From the NCBI RefSeq assembly GCF_018390735.1, contig NZ_JAHBCL010000008.1, positions 1-64,000 on the forward strand: a stretch of 64,000 nt of DNA, in the 5' to 3' direction. This DNA is from Fusibacter paucivorans (GTDB taxonomy: Bacteria; Bacillota; Clostridia; Peptostreptococcales; Acidaminobacteraceae). Position 1 is the stretch's first letter, and the number at the start of each line of letters is the position of its first letter. Positions 44,462-53,481 of this stretch are shown piece after piece. The position numbers and the translations under genes were made by a program. The notes beneath the pieces were generated by a model. The model did no database searches and was not told the DNA's origin. It saw only the letters and a program-made list of their open reading frames with translations.

Positions 44462-45718
44462 ATGAACGGAAAAAAAATGATGATTATCGGTGCTGGCCCG
44501 GCAGCTCAGGCGGCGGCGAAGGCGATGCGAAAACTCGATTACAGCGCGGAAATTACGTTTATTACGCGTGAAGAGACGATGCCGTATTCTCCTGTGGCAC
44601 TGCCGTATTTGATCAATGGTGATTTGACATCTGAAGCGCTGTTCGAAAAGGGCGAGAAGCTCGTTAAAGATTTGAATGTCAATGTTATTACAGGCAAGGC
44701 GGTTATCGCTGTTGATCCGGCAAAAAAAGAGGTCATACTGCAAGGTGACGAAGCGATGGCTTATGACAAATTGTTGATTGCATCAGGTGCTTCGCCAAAA
44801 GGGCTAAAAGTAGATGGTCTAAAAAACGAAGATCTGCTGGTGTTTAGAACCATGGCAGACTTTGAAAAATTGAATACACAGATCAAACCCAATTCAGAAG
44901 TTCTAATTTACGGTGCAGGTCTTGTTGCCGTTGAAGTTGCAGAGCATTTAAGCGAATCCGGCATAAAAGTAACCATTGTCGTTAGAAGCTATTTACTTCG
45001 TAAATATTTTAGTCAGGACAATATCAAAAAATTGCAGGCACAATTTGAAAAACACGGTGTTCGCATTATTGAAGGCAAAACTTTTCTGCAAGGTAAAAAA
45101 GAAGGTGAACGCTTTAATGTTGAATTGAACGATGGCACCAAGCTGTCTGCAGATCAAGTCATTATGGCGGTCGGCGTCAATCCGAATGTTATTGGCGGTG
45201 ACTTGTTTGAACAATGCGACGGCGGGATCTTAGTCAATCAATACTTGGAAACATCGCATTCGGATATCTATGCTGCCGGAGATGTTGTTGCGGCACAAGA
45301 TTATGCAGGCGAACTGATTGGCACGTGTCCGATTTCACCTGAAGCGGCACAGCAGGGCTATGTTGCCGGCAGAAATATGCTGGGTGCCGATGAAAAATAC
45401 GCCGGTTGGGTTTCATGCAATTATCTGAGATGCTTTAAAGAGAACCTGTTCAGCATCGGCGTTCTCGAAAGTGAATCCGACCGTTATGATGAACGACTGG
45501 AAAAAGTGGACACAGATAAAAATATTAAACTCTATTTCAAAGGGGACTTTTTAGTCGGCGTCGAGGGTTATAATATGAAATCAGTCCACCCGGGCGTGTT
45601 CAGACATTTAATTTGTGAACAAGTGCCTATCGTCAATGAGCGAGAATTGTTGCTTTCAAAACCAAAAGAAACCGCAATGTGGATGATGATGAAATACCAT
45701 GATGCGGTTAAGAATTAA
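44462..45718 (+). CDS. FAD-dependent NAD(P)H oxidoreductase associated with the 2-oxoacid oxidoreductase
   Basis: Flavoprotein of 418 residues. FAD site MMIIGAGPAAQAAAKAM; NAD site YGAGLVAVEVAEHLSESG near residue 155; second FAD contact DIYAAGDVVAAQD near 275. It resembles CoA-disulfide reductase/NADH oxidase, but the redox cysteine is absent: YSPVALPYLING has valine where those enzymes have cysteine. Being between alpha and beta subunit genes, it recalls PadH, the NADH-linking subunit of phenylglyoxylate:acceptor oxidoreductase, so it may couple the enzyme to NAD. ATG 44462 has GGGAGG upstream; ATG 44411 overlaps the alpha gene without a site. Confidence 0.83.
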   Translation: MNGKKMMIIGAGPAAQAAAKAMRKLDYSAEITFITREETMPYSPVALPYLINGDLTSEALFEKGEKLVKDLNVNVITGKAVIAVDPAKKEVILQGDEAMAYDKLLIASGASPKGLKVDGLKNEDLLVFRTMADFEKLNTQIKPNSEVLIYGAGLVAVEVAEHLSESGIKVTIVVRSYLLRKYFSQDNIKKLQAQFEKHGVRIIEGKTFLQGKKEGERFNVELNDGTKLSADQVIMAVGVNPNVIGGDLFEQCDGGILVNQYLETSHSDIYAAGDVVAAQDYAGELIGTCPISPEAAQQGYVAGRNMLGADEKYAGWVSCNYLRCFKENLFSIGVLESESDRYDERLEKVDTDKNIKLYFKGDFLVGVEGYNMKSVHPGVFRHLICEQVPIVNERELLLSKPKETAMWMMMKYHDAVKN

Positions 45719-45732
45719 AGTGGAGGCGAAAA

Positions 45733-47019
45733 ATGGCAAATAATACTTTAGTAATTGATAAAAAGGCTTGTCCATCAGATTGTCAGGTTTGCATTGGCGC
45801 TTGTGCCGCAAGAGAAAACGGTCATGGCATGGCAGTTATTGAAAAAATTGATCTGCCTGAAAAGAATTACCATACCGTATCCACTTGTAATCAGTGCAGC
45901 GTTTGCGAATGTATTGACGTTTGTCCGACGGGTGCGATGACACGGGAAAAAGATGGTTTTGTCGCACTGGATCCTGATAAGTGCATTGGCTGTGGTCTCT
46001 GTAATATGATGTGCCCGTATGGCGGTATTTTCTCAAGTCCTTCGGCGCATCAATCCATGAAATGTGATGGCTGCGGCGGTAATCCTGTTTGTGTACCGGA
46101 TTGTCCTGAGGATATTCTCTCTTATAAAAAAGCTAATGAGATCTTTAGATCATTTGAAGTGAAAGACAGGTTATCACTTGGTTTACAGTTCTGTGCCGGC
46201 TGTACAATGGAGCTTGTGAATCGTACGGTTATGAAAGTTCTGGGCAATGATGTCGTTCTCTTTGGGGCGCCAAGCTGTAACGTTATGAGCAGCAGGGGCG
46301 AATTTGCCTACTATGGCACGTTGATGACCAATGTTGCTTCCAGCGCAAGCGGTGTGTCTCGTTACTTCAAGAAAATTGGCAGAGATACCATTTGCCTCGC
46401 CATTATCGGGGACGGTGCAACGGCGGATATCGGTTTCGGTGCTTTATCAGCAGCAGCAGAGCGTAATGAACGCATTCTCTATATCTGCTATGACAATGAA
46501 GCATATATGAATACGGGTATTCAGCGAAGTGGTACAACGCCGTTTGGTTCATGGACCAATACGACGCAAATCAGTGATCTCGATCGCGGAAAGAGTGTAA
46601 CGGCAAAAGACGTGCCAATTCTCATGGCGGAACATGGCATCCCGTATGCAGCGACGGCAACGCTGGGTTATATGGAAGATTTTGTCGAAAAGCTCAAAAA
46701 AGCAAAAGAAGCGGTTAAAACGGGGATGGCTTATATTCACGTACTGGCACCGTGTCCGACTGGCTGGAAGAGTGATACTTCAATAGCGGTCGATGTCACG
46801 AGAGATGCGGTACAAACGAATTACTTCCCGCTCTGGGAATGTGAAAACGGCAATTATCACTTTACACATGTGGAAAAACACGCAAAGCCAATTGAGGCAT
46901 TCACAAAGAATATGAAGCGTTTTTCACATATGAGCGAGGAAGAAGTTGAGTTGCTTCAAAAATTTGTTGATAAGGGCTACAAGAAAGTCAAAAGACTTGT
47001 AGACTGTCAAGATATTTAA
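45733..47019 (+). CDS. 2-oxoacid:acceptor oxidoreductase beta subunit with N-terminal polyferredoxin domain
   Basis: Protein of 428 residues. The first 140 residues hold several Fe-S motifs: CPSDCQVCIGAC, CNQCSVCECIDVCPTG, CIGCGLCNMMCPYGG and CDGCGGNPVCVPDCP. The remainder is the thiamine-diphosphate-binding beta chain: FCAGCTMELVNR, then IIGDGATADIGFGALSAAAE near 225 and CYDNEAYMNTG, the usual magnesium and TPP contacts. Beta chains are normally about 290-320 residues, so the ferredoxin part is an addition. It completes the oxidoreductase together with gamma/delta, alpha and the flavoprotein. GTGGAGG lies 7 bases before the ATG. Confidence 0.9.
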   Translation: MANNTLVIDKKACPSDCQVCIGACAARENGHGMAVIEKIDLPEKNYHTVSTCNQCSVCECIDVCPTGAMTREKDGFVALDPDKCIGCGLCNMMCPYGGIFSSPSAHQSMKCDGCGGNPVCVPDCPEDILSYKKANEIFRSFEVKDRLSLGLQFCAGCTMELVNRTVMKVLGNDVVLFGAPSCNVMSSRGEFAYYGTLMTNVASSASGVSRYFKKIGRDTICLAIIGDGATADIGFGALSAAAERNERILYICYDNEAYMNTGIQRSGTTPFGSWTNTTQISDLDRGKSVTAKDVPILMAEHGIPYAATATLGYMEDFVEKLKKAKEAVKTGMAYIHVLAPCPTGWKSDTSIAVDVTRDAVQTNYFPLWECENGNYHFTHVEKHAKPIEAFTKNMKRFSHMSEEEVELLQKFVDKGYKKVKRLVDCQDI

Positions 47020-47042
47020 AAAATTGAAAAAGGTGGTTGAAA

Positions 47043-48140
47043 ATGAAGAATCTAAAGAAATTATCGGTAATTTTGCTAGTAATCTCATTGATGACGTTCT
47101 CATTCCTTATTGCAGGCTGTTCTAGTGAAGAAAGTGGGGGATCTGCAAGTGCGTCGACATCGTCTGAAACGTCATCCGAATCAACACCATCAACTGATTC
47201 TGAATCATCAGGGTTGCAGACAGATTTCAAATTTGCATCGATGACAGTTGGGGGATCGTGGTACATTTACGGCGTAACCATTGCAGATTTAATGAAAGAA
47301 GCTATTCCGAATTCAATTGTTGACGTACTGCCGTATCAAGGTGGTATTGGCAATCCAATCCTCGTTTCTGGTGGGGAAGCGGACTTGGGACTTTCCTTTA
47401 GTTCATCGCAGAACTGGGCGTACAACGGCATTTTGGATTATGAAGGCAAAGATATGACGAATCTTAGAGCGCTGATTGGCGGCCTAAGCTTACCTTACCG
47501 CGTTGGGATTATCATCAGAGACGATTTGGGCATTGACTCTATTCAAGACATTATTGACAATCAAATGAAAATCAGACTTTTGACAGTCCAAAAAGGCGGT
47601 CTAGGCGAAGCAATGGCAAGACAAGTCTTAGAAGCTTACGGCATCTCTTATGAAGACATTGAGTCATATGGCGGTACCGTTAACAACGTCGAGCTCTCGG
47701 TAGCCGTTAACTTGATGAAAGATGGTCAGGCAGACGTCTTCATTCACAACATCAGCTACAAACAACCGGATTTTGTTGAAATGTGCCTCAGAGGCGGCTT
47801 GACAATGATTCCGATTGATGATGAGCAAAGAACTTATCTTGCGGACAAGTACGGACATATTGAAAATGTAACCGTAGAACCAGGCGAATTCGTCGGCACT
47901 GACGAAGAAGTTGTGACAGTCGGTTATCCAACAGGTGTCATCGCATCAGATCGCATGAGTGAAGAAACAGCATATGCTATTGTCAAATCGGTTTGTGAGA
48001 ATCTCGATAAATTAAAAGCAGCACATGCGAGTCTTGCAGACTTTGATCCGGCAAAAGCCGGCCTTCCTGAAATGAACGGTTATATTCCGCTCCATCCAGG
48101 TGCAGAAAAATACTATCGTGAAATGGGCTACATCAAATAA
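47043..48140 (+). CDS. TAXI-family TRAP transporter solute-binding lipoprotein
   Basis: Extracytoplasmic receptor of 365 residues. The signal peptide ends in a lipobox (FLIAGC, Cys 26), and a Ser/Thr-rich linker follows (about residues 27-60). The TAXI fold starts at KFASMTVGGSWYIYGVTIAD, with GGIGNPILVSGGEADLGLSF and later DGQADVFIHN typical of the family. It captures the substrate for the TRAP permease encoded 436 bases downstream. The ligand is unknown; TAXI receptors bind carboxylates such as glutamate. AAAGGTGG is 6 bases before ATG 47043. Confidence 0.92.
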   Translation: MKNLKKLSVILLVISLMTFSFLIAGCSSEESGGSASASTSSETSSESTPSTDSESSGLQTDFKFASMTVGGSWYIYGVTIADLMKEAIPNSIVDVLPYQGGIGNPILVSGGEADLGLSFSSSQNWAYNGILDYEGKDMTNLRALIGGLSLPYRVGIIIRDDLGIDSIQDIIDNQMKIRLLTVQKGGLGEAMARQVLEAYGISYEDIESYGGTVNNVELSVAVNLMKDGQADVFIHNISYKQPDFVEMCLRGGLTMIPIDDEQRTYLADKYGHIENVTVEPGEFVGTDEEVVTVGYPTGVIASDRMSEETAYAIVKSVCENLDKLKAAHASLADFDPAKAGLPEMNGYIPLHPGAEKYYREMGYIK

Positions 48141-48181
48141 TGATGACAACAACGGGTTAATGTTGAAAAAGGATAGGTATC

Positions 48182-48547
48182 ATGCAGTTAGGGTTTACTG
48201 GCTTTGGCAATGCCGGATACCTCAGCTGCAAGGACATTAAATCAAAAGGTATCGAAGGCATTTTCGTCTTCGATACCCTCTTGATCGATGCGCCTTTAGA
48301 ACAGACAATGCCGATATAAAAGTGCGTTAAAGAAACGGGTGCCATGCCTAAGGCATCTTTAGAGGCGCTGACGCTTGAAGTACAAGCGTGTGTGACATTC
48401 GAGGCAGATTTGAGATTTGATCCGATCGTGATGAATGCGGTACAGCGTAAACTCAAGTGGTCGGCTGATTTGGGGCTCATGCCTGAAACACCTTGCAATA
48501 CTTTAGAAGATCTTTATGACCGACGGTCAAAAAATGATGTAATCTAA
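48182..48547 (+). pseudogene. Remnant of an NAD-dependent oxidoreductase (6-phosphogluconate-dehydrogenase-like, DUF1932 type)
   Basis: One reading frame, broken by a TAA at 48317-48319. The first 45 codons give a Rossmann start, MQLGFTGFGNAGYLS and KGIEGIFVFDT, like 6PGDH-type NAD-binding domains. After the stop the same frame continues, with FEADLRFDPIVMNAVQRKLK and TLEDLYDRR, which resemble the C-terminal end of such proteins. About 150-200 residues of the middle are missing, so this is an internal-deletion remnant. A 10-base perfect inverted repeat (48248-48257/48268-48277) lies in it. It sits between the TRAP receptor and permease genes. Confidence 0.6.
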
Positions 48548-48576
48548 CGAAAAGCTAAAATAAAGGAGCTTCGTTT

Positions 48577-50442
48577 ATGGCATATTTAAAGGAGAATTGG
48601 CGAAAAATTGCACCTGGTCTTATTACGATTACTTTAGTCGTCTTCCAATTACTTGCAATGACGCTGGCGATTATTCCGGTTATGGCACACAGAATGATCT
48701 TTTTAGCACTGGTGCTGTTGGTATTATTCATCCGCGTGCCAAAGAACGCGTATGAAAAAATTACCAATTATATTTCAATTCCACTGTTGATTGCATTAAT
48801 TGTCTATGCGACAGTCAACAGTGACCGCATTTCGACGCGGATTGTATTTGTCGAAAAATTATTAACGATTGATAAGGTTTTTGGCATGATACTCATCGTA
48901 CTCGTTTTAGAGGCAACGCGCCGCTTGGCCGGCAATGTACTGCTGGGGCTCGTCGCCTTCTTTATGGCCTTTGGTTTTCTCGGGCCTCACATTCCAGGTG
49001 TCTTAAGGCACAGTGGTTTTAGCATTCGAACATTTGTTGAAACAAATTTTATGTCATCGGGCGGTATCTTTGGTGCACCTATTAGCGCTGTTATCTCTTA
49101 TGTCTTCTACTTCCTACTCTTCACGTCTTTCCTTGAGTACAGCGGCGGCGGCAAACTGTTTATTGATGTCGCGATGAAAGTAGCCGGACGCTCAAGAGGT
49201 GGAACGGCCAAGGCGAGCGTTATTGCCAGCGGCGCTATGGGGATGATCAGCGGTAGCGCTGTTGCCAATGTTGTGGCAGTTGGTTCATTGACCATTCCAC
49301 TGATGAAGAACAATGGCTTCGACGGCGAATCTTCAGCAGGAATTGTTGCAGCAGCCTCAACAGGCGGGCAGCTCATGCCGCCAATCATGGGTGCAGCAGC
49401 TTTTATCATGGCGGAGACCACGGGAATAAGCTATGGCAAAATTGCTTTAGCAGCAGCACTACCGGCATTTTTCTATTACTATGGTATCTTTGCACAAGTT
49501 GATTTTTATGCACGACGACACAAACTTGATGGCCTTAAAAAAGACCAGCTTCCGATTTTAAAAGAATCGATTAAGAAATATGGGCACTTGATGATCCCGC
49601 TGTTTTTATTGATCTATTATATCGGCGCTGGCACATCCGTTATGTCAGCAGGTTTAAAAAGTACGGCACTCTTGATCGTATTGAGCTTTTTAAGTCGAGA
49701 GACACGGATGCTTCCTAAAAAGATTATGCAAGCACTTACCGCGACTGTTGCGGGACTTCCGGCGATTGCCATTCCATGTGCCGCTGCCGGGATCATCATC
49801 AGTACGGTAATTTCATCAAATTTGGCGACAAAGTTTAGTGGACTCTTTGTGGCGCTTGCCGGCGGCAATATCTTTATAAGCCTACTGGCCGTTATGTTTG
49901 TCTGTATTATTCTCGGTATGGGCATGCCGACGATATCGGCATACATCATTGTTTCAATGCTTTTGGTGCCAACGTTGATCGAACTTGGCATCCCGGTATT
50001 GGCTGCTAACTTGTTTGCTTTCTACTTTGCACTCTTGTCCTTTGTAACACCACCAGTCGCATTATCAGCATATACAGCGGCAGGCATTGCGAACTCCGAT
50101 CCAAGTAAGACGGGTTGGAAGGCCTTTAAATTTACGTTTGCCGGCTTTATCATTCCTTTTGTCTTTGCCTTTGACCCGGCATTGCTAATGGAAGGGAATG
50201 CGCTTTGGATTGCGTGGAGCTTCCTCACGACGGGGGTTGGGGTTTGGATTTTGGCAGGTGCCATTTCGGGATGGTATCTCACAAAGGCGTCCAGATTTGA
50301 AATGATCTTAGGTGCCGCTGCGGCGATAGTCCTGATTATTCCAACACCGGTGACGGACATTATTGGCGCTGTTTGTGCGATTGTCGTCATTGCGAGCTCA
50401 TTGCGCAAGAGCAAGAAATTGGTGCTAAACAAAGAATTTTAG
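48577..50442 (+). CDS. TRAP transporter fused small/large permease (TAXI type)
   Basis: Integral membrane protein of 621 residues with about 16-17 hydrophobic helices, joining the small (DctQ-like) and large (DctM-like) TRAP subunits as usual for TAXI systems. Conserved segments include SGSAVANVVAVGSLTIPLM, the start of AAASTGGQLMPPIMGAAAFI, and LGMGMPTISAYIIVS. It uses an ion gradient to import the ligand delivered by the TAXI receptor. AAGGAG is 8 bases before the ATG. It is followed 13 bases later by the Ldh2-type dehydrogenase, suggesting that the imported compound is acted on by that enzyme. Confidence 0.93.
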   Translation: MAYLKENWRKIAPGLITITLVVFQLLAMTLAIIPVMAHRMIFLALVLLVLFIRVPKNAYEKITNYISIPLLIALIVYATVNSDRISTRIVFVEKLLTIDKVFGMILIVLVLEATRRLAGNVLLGLVAFFMAFGFLGPHIPGVLRHSGFSIRTFVETNFMSSGGIFGAPISAVISYVFYFLLFTSFLEYSGGGKLFIDVAMKVAGRSRGGTAKASVIASGAMGMISGSAVANVVAVGSLTIPLMKNNGFDGESSAGIVAAASTGGQLMPPIMGAAAFIMAETTGISYGKIALAAALPAFFYYYGIFAQVDFYARRHKLDGLKKDQLPILKESIKKYGHLMIPLFLLIYYIGAGTSVMSAGLKSTALLIVLSFLSRETRMLPKKIMQALTATVAGLPAIAIPCAAAGIIISTVISSNLATKFSGLFVALAGGNIFISLLAVMFVCIILGMGMPTISAYIIVSMLLVPTLIELGIPVLAANLFAFYFALLSFVTPPVALSAYTAAGIANSDPSKTGWKAFKFTFAGFIIPFVFAFDPALLMEGNALWIAWSFLTTGVGVWILAGAISGWYLTKASRFEMILGAAAAIVLIIPTPVTDIIGAVCAIVVIASSLRKSKKLVLNKEF

Positions 50443-50455
50443 AAAGGTGGATAAA

Positions 50456-51493
50456 ATGCAAACAGAAGGACAGGTAATTGTAACGAAGGAGCAGTTGAAG
50501 CAGGATGTTATCTACTTGTTGGAAAAACTCGGGGTACCAACAGATGAAGCAGATATGACGGCGGAAGTCATGGTTGATACCAATGCAAAAGGGATTGAGA
50601 CACATGGCGTCAGATGGCTGGACATTTACATGCAGCGTATTCAGGCAGGCAGTGTCAAAGCGAAAACGAAACTTGACGTTATTAAAGAAAAAGGCAGCTT
50701 ACTCATCTTAGATGCCAACCACGGACTTGGTCAGGTAGCAATGACAAAGGCAGTGGAAATGGGTGTAAAAAAAGCGAAGGAAAACGGCATTTCTGTCGTA
50801 GCAGTCAGAAATTCCAATCACTTTGGTGCAACTGGTTTTTATACAGAACTCGCAGCCAAATCTGATGTCATTGCATTCGTCGCTACAAATGGGACGCCAT
50901 TAATGGCACCATGGGGCGGTACGGATCTTTGCATTGGGACCAATCCACTTTCGTATGCCTTTCCGACAAAGGGCTATCCGATTGTTTTGGATATGGCAAC
51001 CACGGCAATTGCAAGGGGCAAAGTCTTTGTGGCAGCACGAAAAGGCTTGCCTTTGCCGGAGGGAACTGCATTGAATAAAGACGGTGTGCCAACGGTTGAT
51101 GCCAAAGAAGCACTTGACGGCGTTTTGTTGCCGGCAGCTGGGCCTAAGGGCTTTGGCTTATCATTAATGATTGATATCATGGCAGGTATTTTAACGGGAT
51201 CGAACTATGGAACAAACATTACATCGCTGTTTGGCGACCTTGAAGGCGTTCAGGACATTGGGCACTTCGCTTATTTTATCAACATTGAAGATTTTATGGA
51301 TTTAGATGAGTACTATGAAAAAATTGAAGCAAATAAGGCGAGAATGAAAAGTTCGAAACTTGCTCAAGGCTTTAATCAAATCTTTATGCCGGGCGAAATT
51401 GAAGCTGGTATACGAGAGAAAAACTTAAAGGATGGTATTGCAATTCCAAAGCCGACGATGGATGTGCTTGAGGCGTGGAAAAGCAAGTACTAA
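50456..51493 (+). CDS. Ldh2/YlbC-family malate/lactate/ureidoglycolate-type dehydrogenase
   Basis: NAD(P)-dependent 2-hydroxyacid or imine oxidoreductase of 345 residues. Hallmarks are the substrate-site histidine H50 in ETHG, the catalytic H122 in RNSNHFGATGFYT, the nucleotide region GGTDLCIGTNPLSYAFPTK and the C-terminal FMPGEIE. The fold is unrelated to classic lactate dehydrogenase. Members act on malate, lactate, ureidoglycolate, sulfolactate or piperideine-2-carboxylate. ATG 50456 has AAAGGTGG 5-6 bases upstream. It comes straight after the importer, so it may oxidise the imported hydroxyacid. Confidence 0.9.
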   Translation: MQTEGQVIVTKEQLKQDVIYLLEKLGVPTDEADMTAEVMVDTNAKGIETHGVRWLDIYMQRIQAGSVKAKTKLDVIKEKGSLLILDANHGLGQVAMTKAVEMGVKKAKENGISVVAVRNSNHFGATGFYTELAAKSDVIAFVATNGTPLMAPWGGTDLCIGTNPLSYAFPTKGYPIVLDMATTAIARGKVFVAARKGLPLPEGTALNKDGVPTVDAKEALDGVLLPAAGPKGFGLSLMIDIMAGILTGSNYGTNITSLFGDLEGVQDIGHFAYFINIEDFMDLDEYYEKIEANKARMKSSKLAQGFNQIFMPGEIEAGIREKNLKDGIAIPKPTMDVLEAWKSKY

Positions 51494-51506
51494 AGCCACA
51501 TAGACT

Positions 51507-51560
51507 CCCCGAACAGTCACCCCAGTCAATACTGTTCGGGGCGTCACCCCATTCATGGGG
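51507..51560 (+). repeat. Two consecutive intercistronic hairpins
   Basis: CCCCGAACAGT (51507-51517) and ACTGTTCGGGG (51531-51541) form an 11-base perfect stem; CCCCAT-TC-ATGGGG (51547-51560) follows. There is no T tract, so an RNA-processing or mRNA-stability role is more likely than termination. Confidence 0.6.
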
Positions 51561-51588
51561 CGTTCGTGAAATGTATGGAGGGCTCTCA

Positions 51589-52401
51589 TTGATTGATATT
51601 AGGAAAGAAATACTAAAGGGTATTCGCAATAAGCAGTTTGAAGCGAGGATCACCGTGGACAGAGAAGGTGTGGTCGTCGGAACGTTGGAAGCCGCCAAAC
51701 AATTAAAGCATTTGGCGCTTGACTATGAATTTTGTGTTCATGATGGCGATGCCGTTGATTCGGGTGATACCATCTGTACACTCAAGGGATTTTCGGAGAA
51801 TCTCATCATGGCTGAAGAAACGGTTATTGGAAGGATGGCAAAAGCTTCCGGCGTTGCGACGGCTGCATTTAAAGCTGTAAAACTGGCAGATGACAAAGGT
51901 CGAATCGTAGCGGGCGCGTGGAAGAAGATGCCAAACGAAATGAAGCGATCCATTCAACAAACCGTTGGGATCGTAGGCGCCAGTACGAGAATGATCGAAA
52001 TGCCATTTGTCTATTTAGATAAAAATTATATTCAGATGCTCGGCGGTATTTCTGAAGCACTTTATGCCGTTAAAGCAATGGAGGGGTTAAAAAAGGTGGT
52101 TCAATTGAAGGGGAAATACATGTCGATTGATGCTGAAGCGCGTACAGCAGTTGAAGCGGGGGCGGATATTCTCATGGTCGATACAGGCCGGCTAGATGAT
52201 CTGAAAATCGTTAAGCAATACCTTGAAACGCTTCCGAATACGACGGTTCAAGTTGGGTTTGCCAGCGATTTGAAAATTGCAGAGATTCCCACATACCTCG
52301 AATGCGGTGCCGATTTTCTATGCTTTGGCAAAGAAATCATTGATGCACCTCTGCTGGATATGAAGCTTGACGTGATAAGTGAGGTGTCAAATGCAGTTTA
52401 A
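51589..52401 (+). CDS. Quinolinate-phosphoribosyltransferase-like protein with altered active site
   Basis: Protein of 270 residues with the overall plan of NadC/ModD. The helix EETVIGRMAKASGVAT matches the NadC pattern, and STRMIEMPFVYLDKNYIQM corresponds to the NHR-x-x-L-x-D-x-x-x-I-K-x-N-H region, with R134 and K145 in place. The usual TRKTxPG motif is replaced by GAWKKMPNEMK, so quinolinate binding is doubtful. I choose TTG 51589 (GGAGGG 6 bases upstream); ATG 51571 and earlier starts would read through hairpins. NadA and NadB are absent. It overlaps the MoCF-domain gene by 11 bases, suggesting a paired function. Confidence 0.72.
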   Translation: MIDIRKEILKGIRNKQFEARITVDREGVVVGTLEAAKQLKHLALDYEFCVHDGDAVDSGDTICTLKGFSENLIMAEETVIGRMAKASGVATAAFKAVKLADDKGRIVAGAWKKMPNEMKRSIQQTVGIVGASTRMIEMPFVYLDKNYIQMLGGISEALYAVKAMEGLKKVVQLKGKYMSIDAEARTAVEAGADILMVDTGRLDDLKIVKQYLETLPNTTVQVGFASDLKIAEIPTYLECGADFLCFGKEIIDAPLLDMKLDVISEVSNAV

Positions 52402-53344
52402 TACATTAAACAAGACAGAATTATGGATTGGCCCTGTAATGATGGAGGGCGTTAATTTAAACGATGTTGCAGCTGTGACAGCCGAAGTGTTGCAATTGCC
52501 AAAATCGCAAGTGCTCGTTGTGGATGTTCGTGAAGATCACATTAGTCTTGACGTGTTGGTAGATGATATTGATGCCGATCAGTTGGTTGGACAGAAGAAA
52601 GCGCTGTTTGATGCGCTTAACGGTATTGAAGGCTTTTCAACGCGTGCTGAGACACATATTCATTCGCACGGCATTTTAGGCATTATTGATTTAGAGGAAC
52701 CTGAAATGGGGGTTGCCGTTAAATCAGCAGAGCTTATGGGCATCGAAATTTTAAGCCATGTGGCAAAACGCGTCTGTATTTATCCAACCGGTTTTGAAGT
52801 TAAGCGCGGCATGATTGAAGATACTAATTCAACGTATATACAAGCTGTTTTAGAAGCGCGCGGTTTTAAAGTGACGATACAGCCGGTTATTGATGACGAT
52901 CTCGATCTTATTGCCGGAAAACTGAGAACAGCAGCAGAGGCGGGCTATGGATTGATTATTACAACCGGTGGTGTTGGTGCAGAAGATAAAGACAAAACGG
53001 TAGAAGCGATTGAAAAAATTGACCCGGAATTAGCAGCGCCATATATCGTAAAATTTCAAAAGGGAACAGGACGTCACGTCAAAGATGGCGTTCGTGTCGC
53101 AGTGGGCACCACTGGATTATCTCATATGATTGCCATGCCGGGACCAAACGACGAGGTGAGGATGGCACTGGATGCTATATTGCCTTATTTGGAAACTATT
53201 GATCGTGATAAAACGGCAATGGCTCAGGCGATGGCAACAGTACTCAGGCAAAAACTGCAAAAACAGTATGCGCAAAAACATGCTATGGGCAGGCATTCGG
53301 AAGAGGCTGTCGACAGTTCACATGGAGATCAATGGCATCACTAG
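52391..53344 (+). CDS. Molybdopterin-binding (MoCF_biosynth) domain protein
   Basis: Protein of 317 residues. Its first 120 residues are unassigned. From about 125 to 285 it has the MogA/MoeA/CinA-like fold: PTGFEVKRGMIEDTNSTYIQ, then LIITTGGVGAEDKDKTVEAI and the end loop MIAMPGPNDEV. The fold binds molybdopterin or nucleotide-like ligands. No molybdoenzyme is encoded nearby, so it may serve another cofactor. ATG 52391 with GAGGTG upstream is preferred to GTG 52379. The 3' end is rich in H, Q and K. It is coupled to the QPRTase-like gene before it. Confidence 0.78.
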   Translation: MQFNTLNKTELWIGPVMMEGVNLNDVAAVTAEVLQLPKSQVLVVDVREDHISLDVLVDDIDADQLVGQKKALFDALNGIEGFSTRAETHIHSHGILGIIDLEEPEMGVAVKSAELMGIEILSHVAKRVCIYPTGFEVKRGMIEDTNSTYIQAVLEARGFKVTIQPVIDDDLDLIAGKLRTAAEAGYGLIITTGGVGAEDKDKTVEAIEKIDPELAAPYIVKFQKGTGRHVKDGVRVAVGTTGLSHMIAMPGPNDEVRMALDAILPYLETIDRDKTAMAQAMATVLRQKLQKQYAQKHAMGRHSEEAVDSSHGDQWHH

Positions 53345-53481
53345 CTGCTGTTAGATAAGAGGGCTGATAAGAGGGCTGTGCTAACAGCCTTAAATGGCAT
53401 GATAAAGCTTTGTAAAATCGATCGCATCAAAAGGCGGTTAACGCAATCGCGTACCAATAATAAAATGACGGAGGCTGTGTT

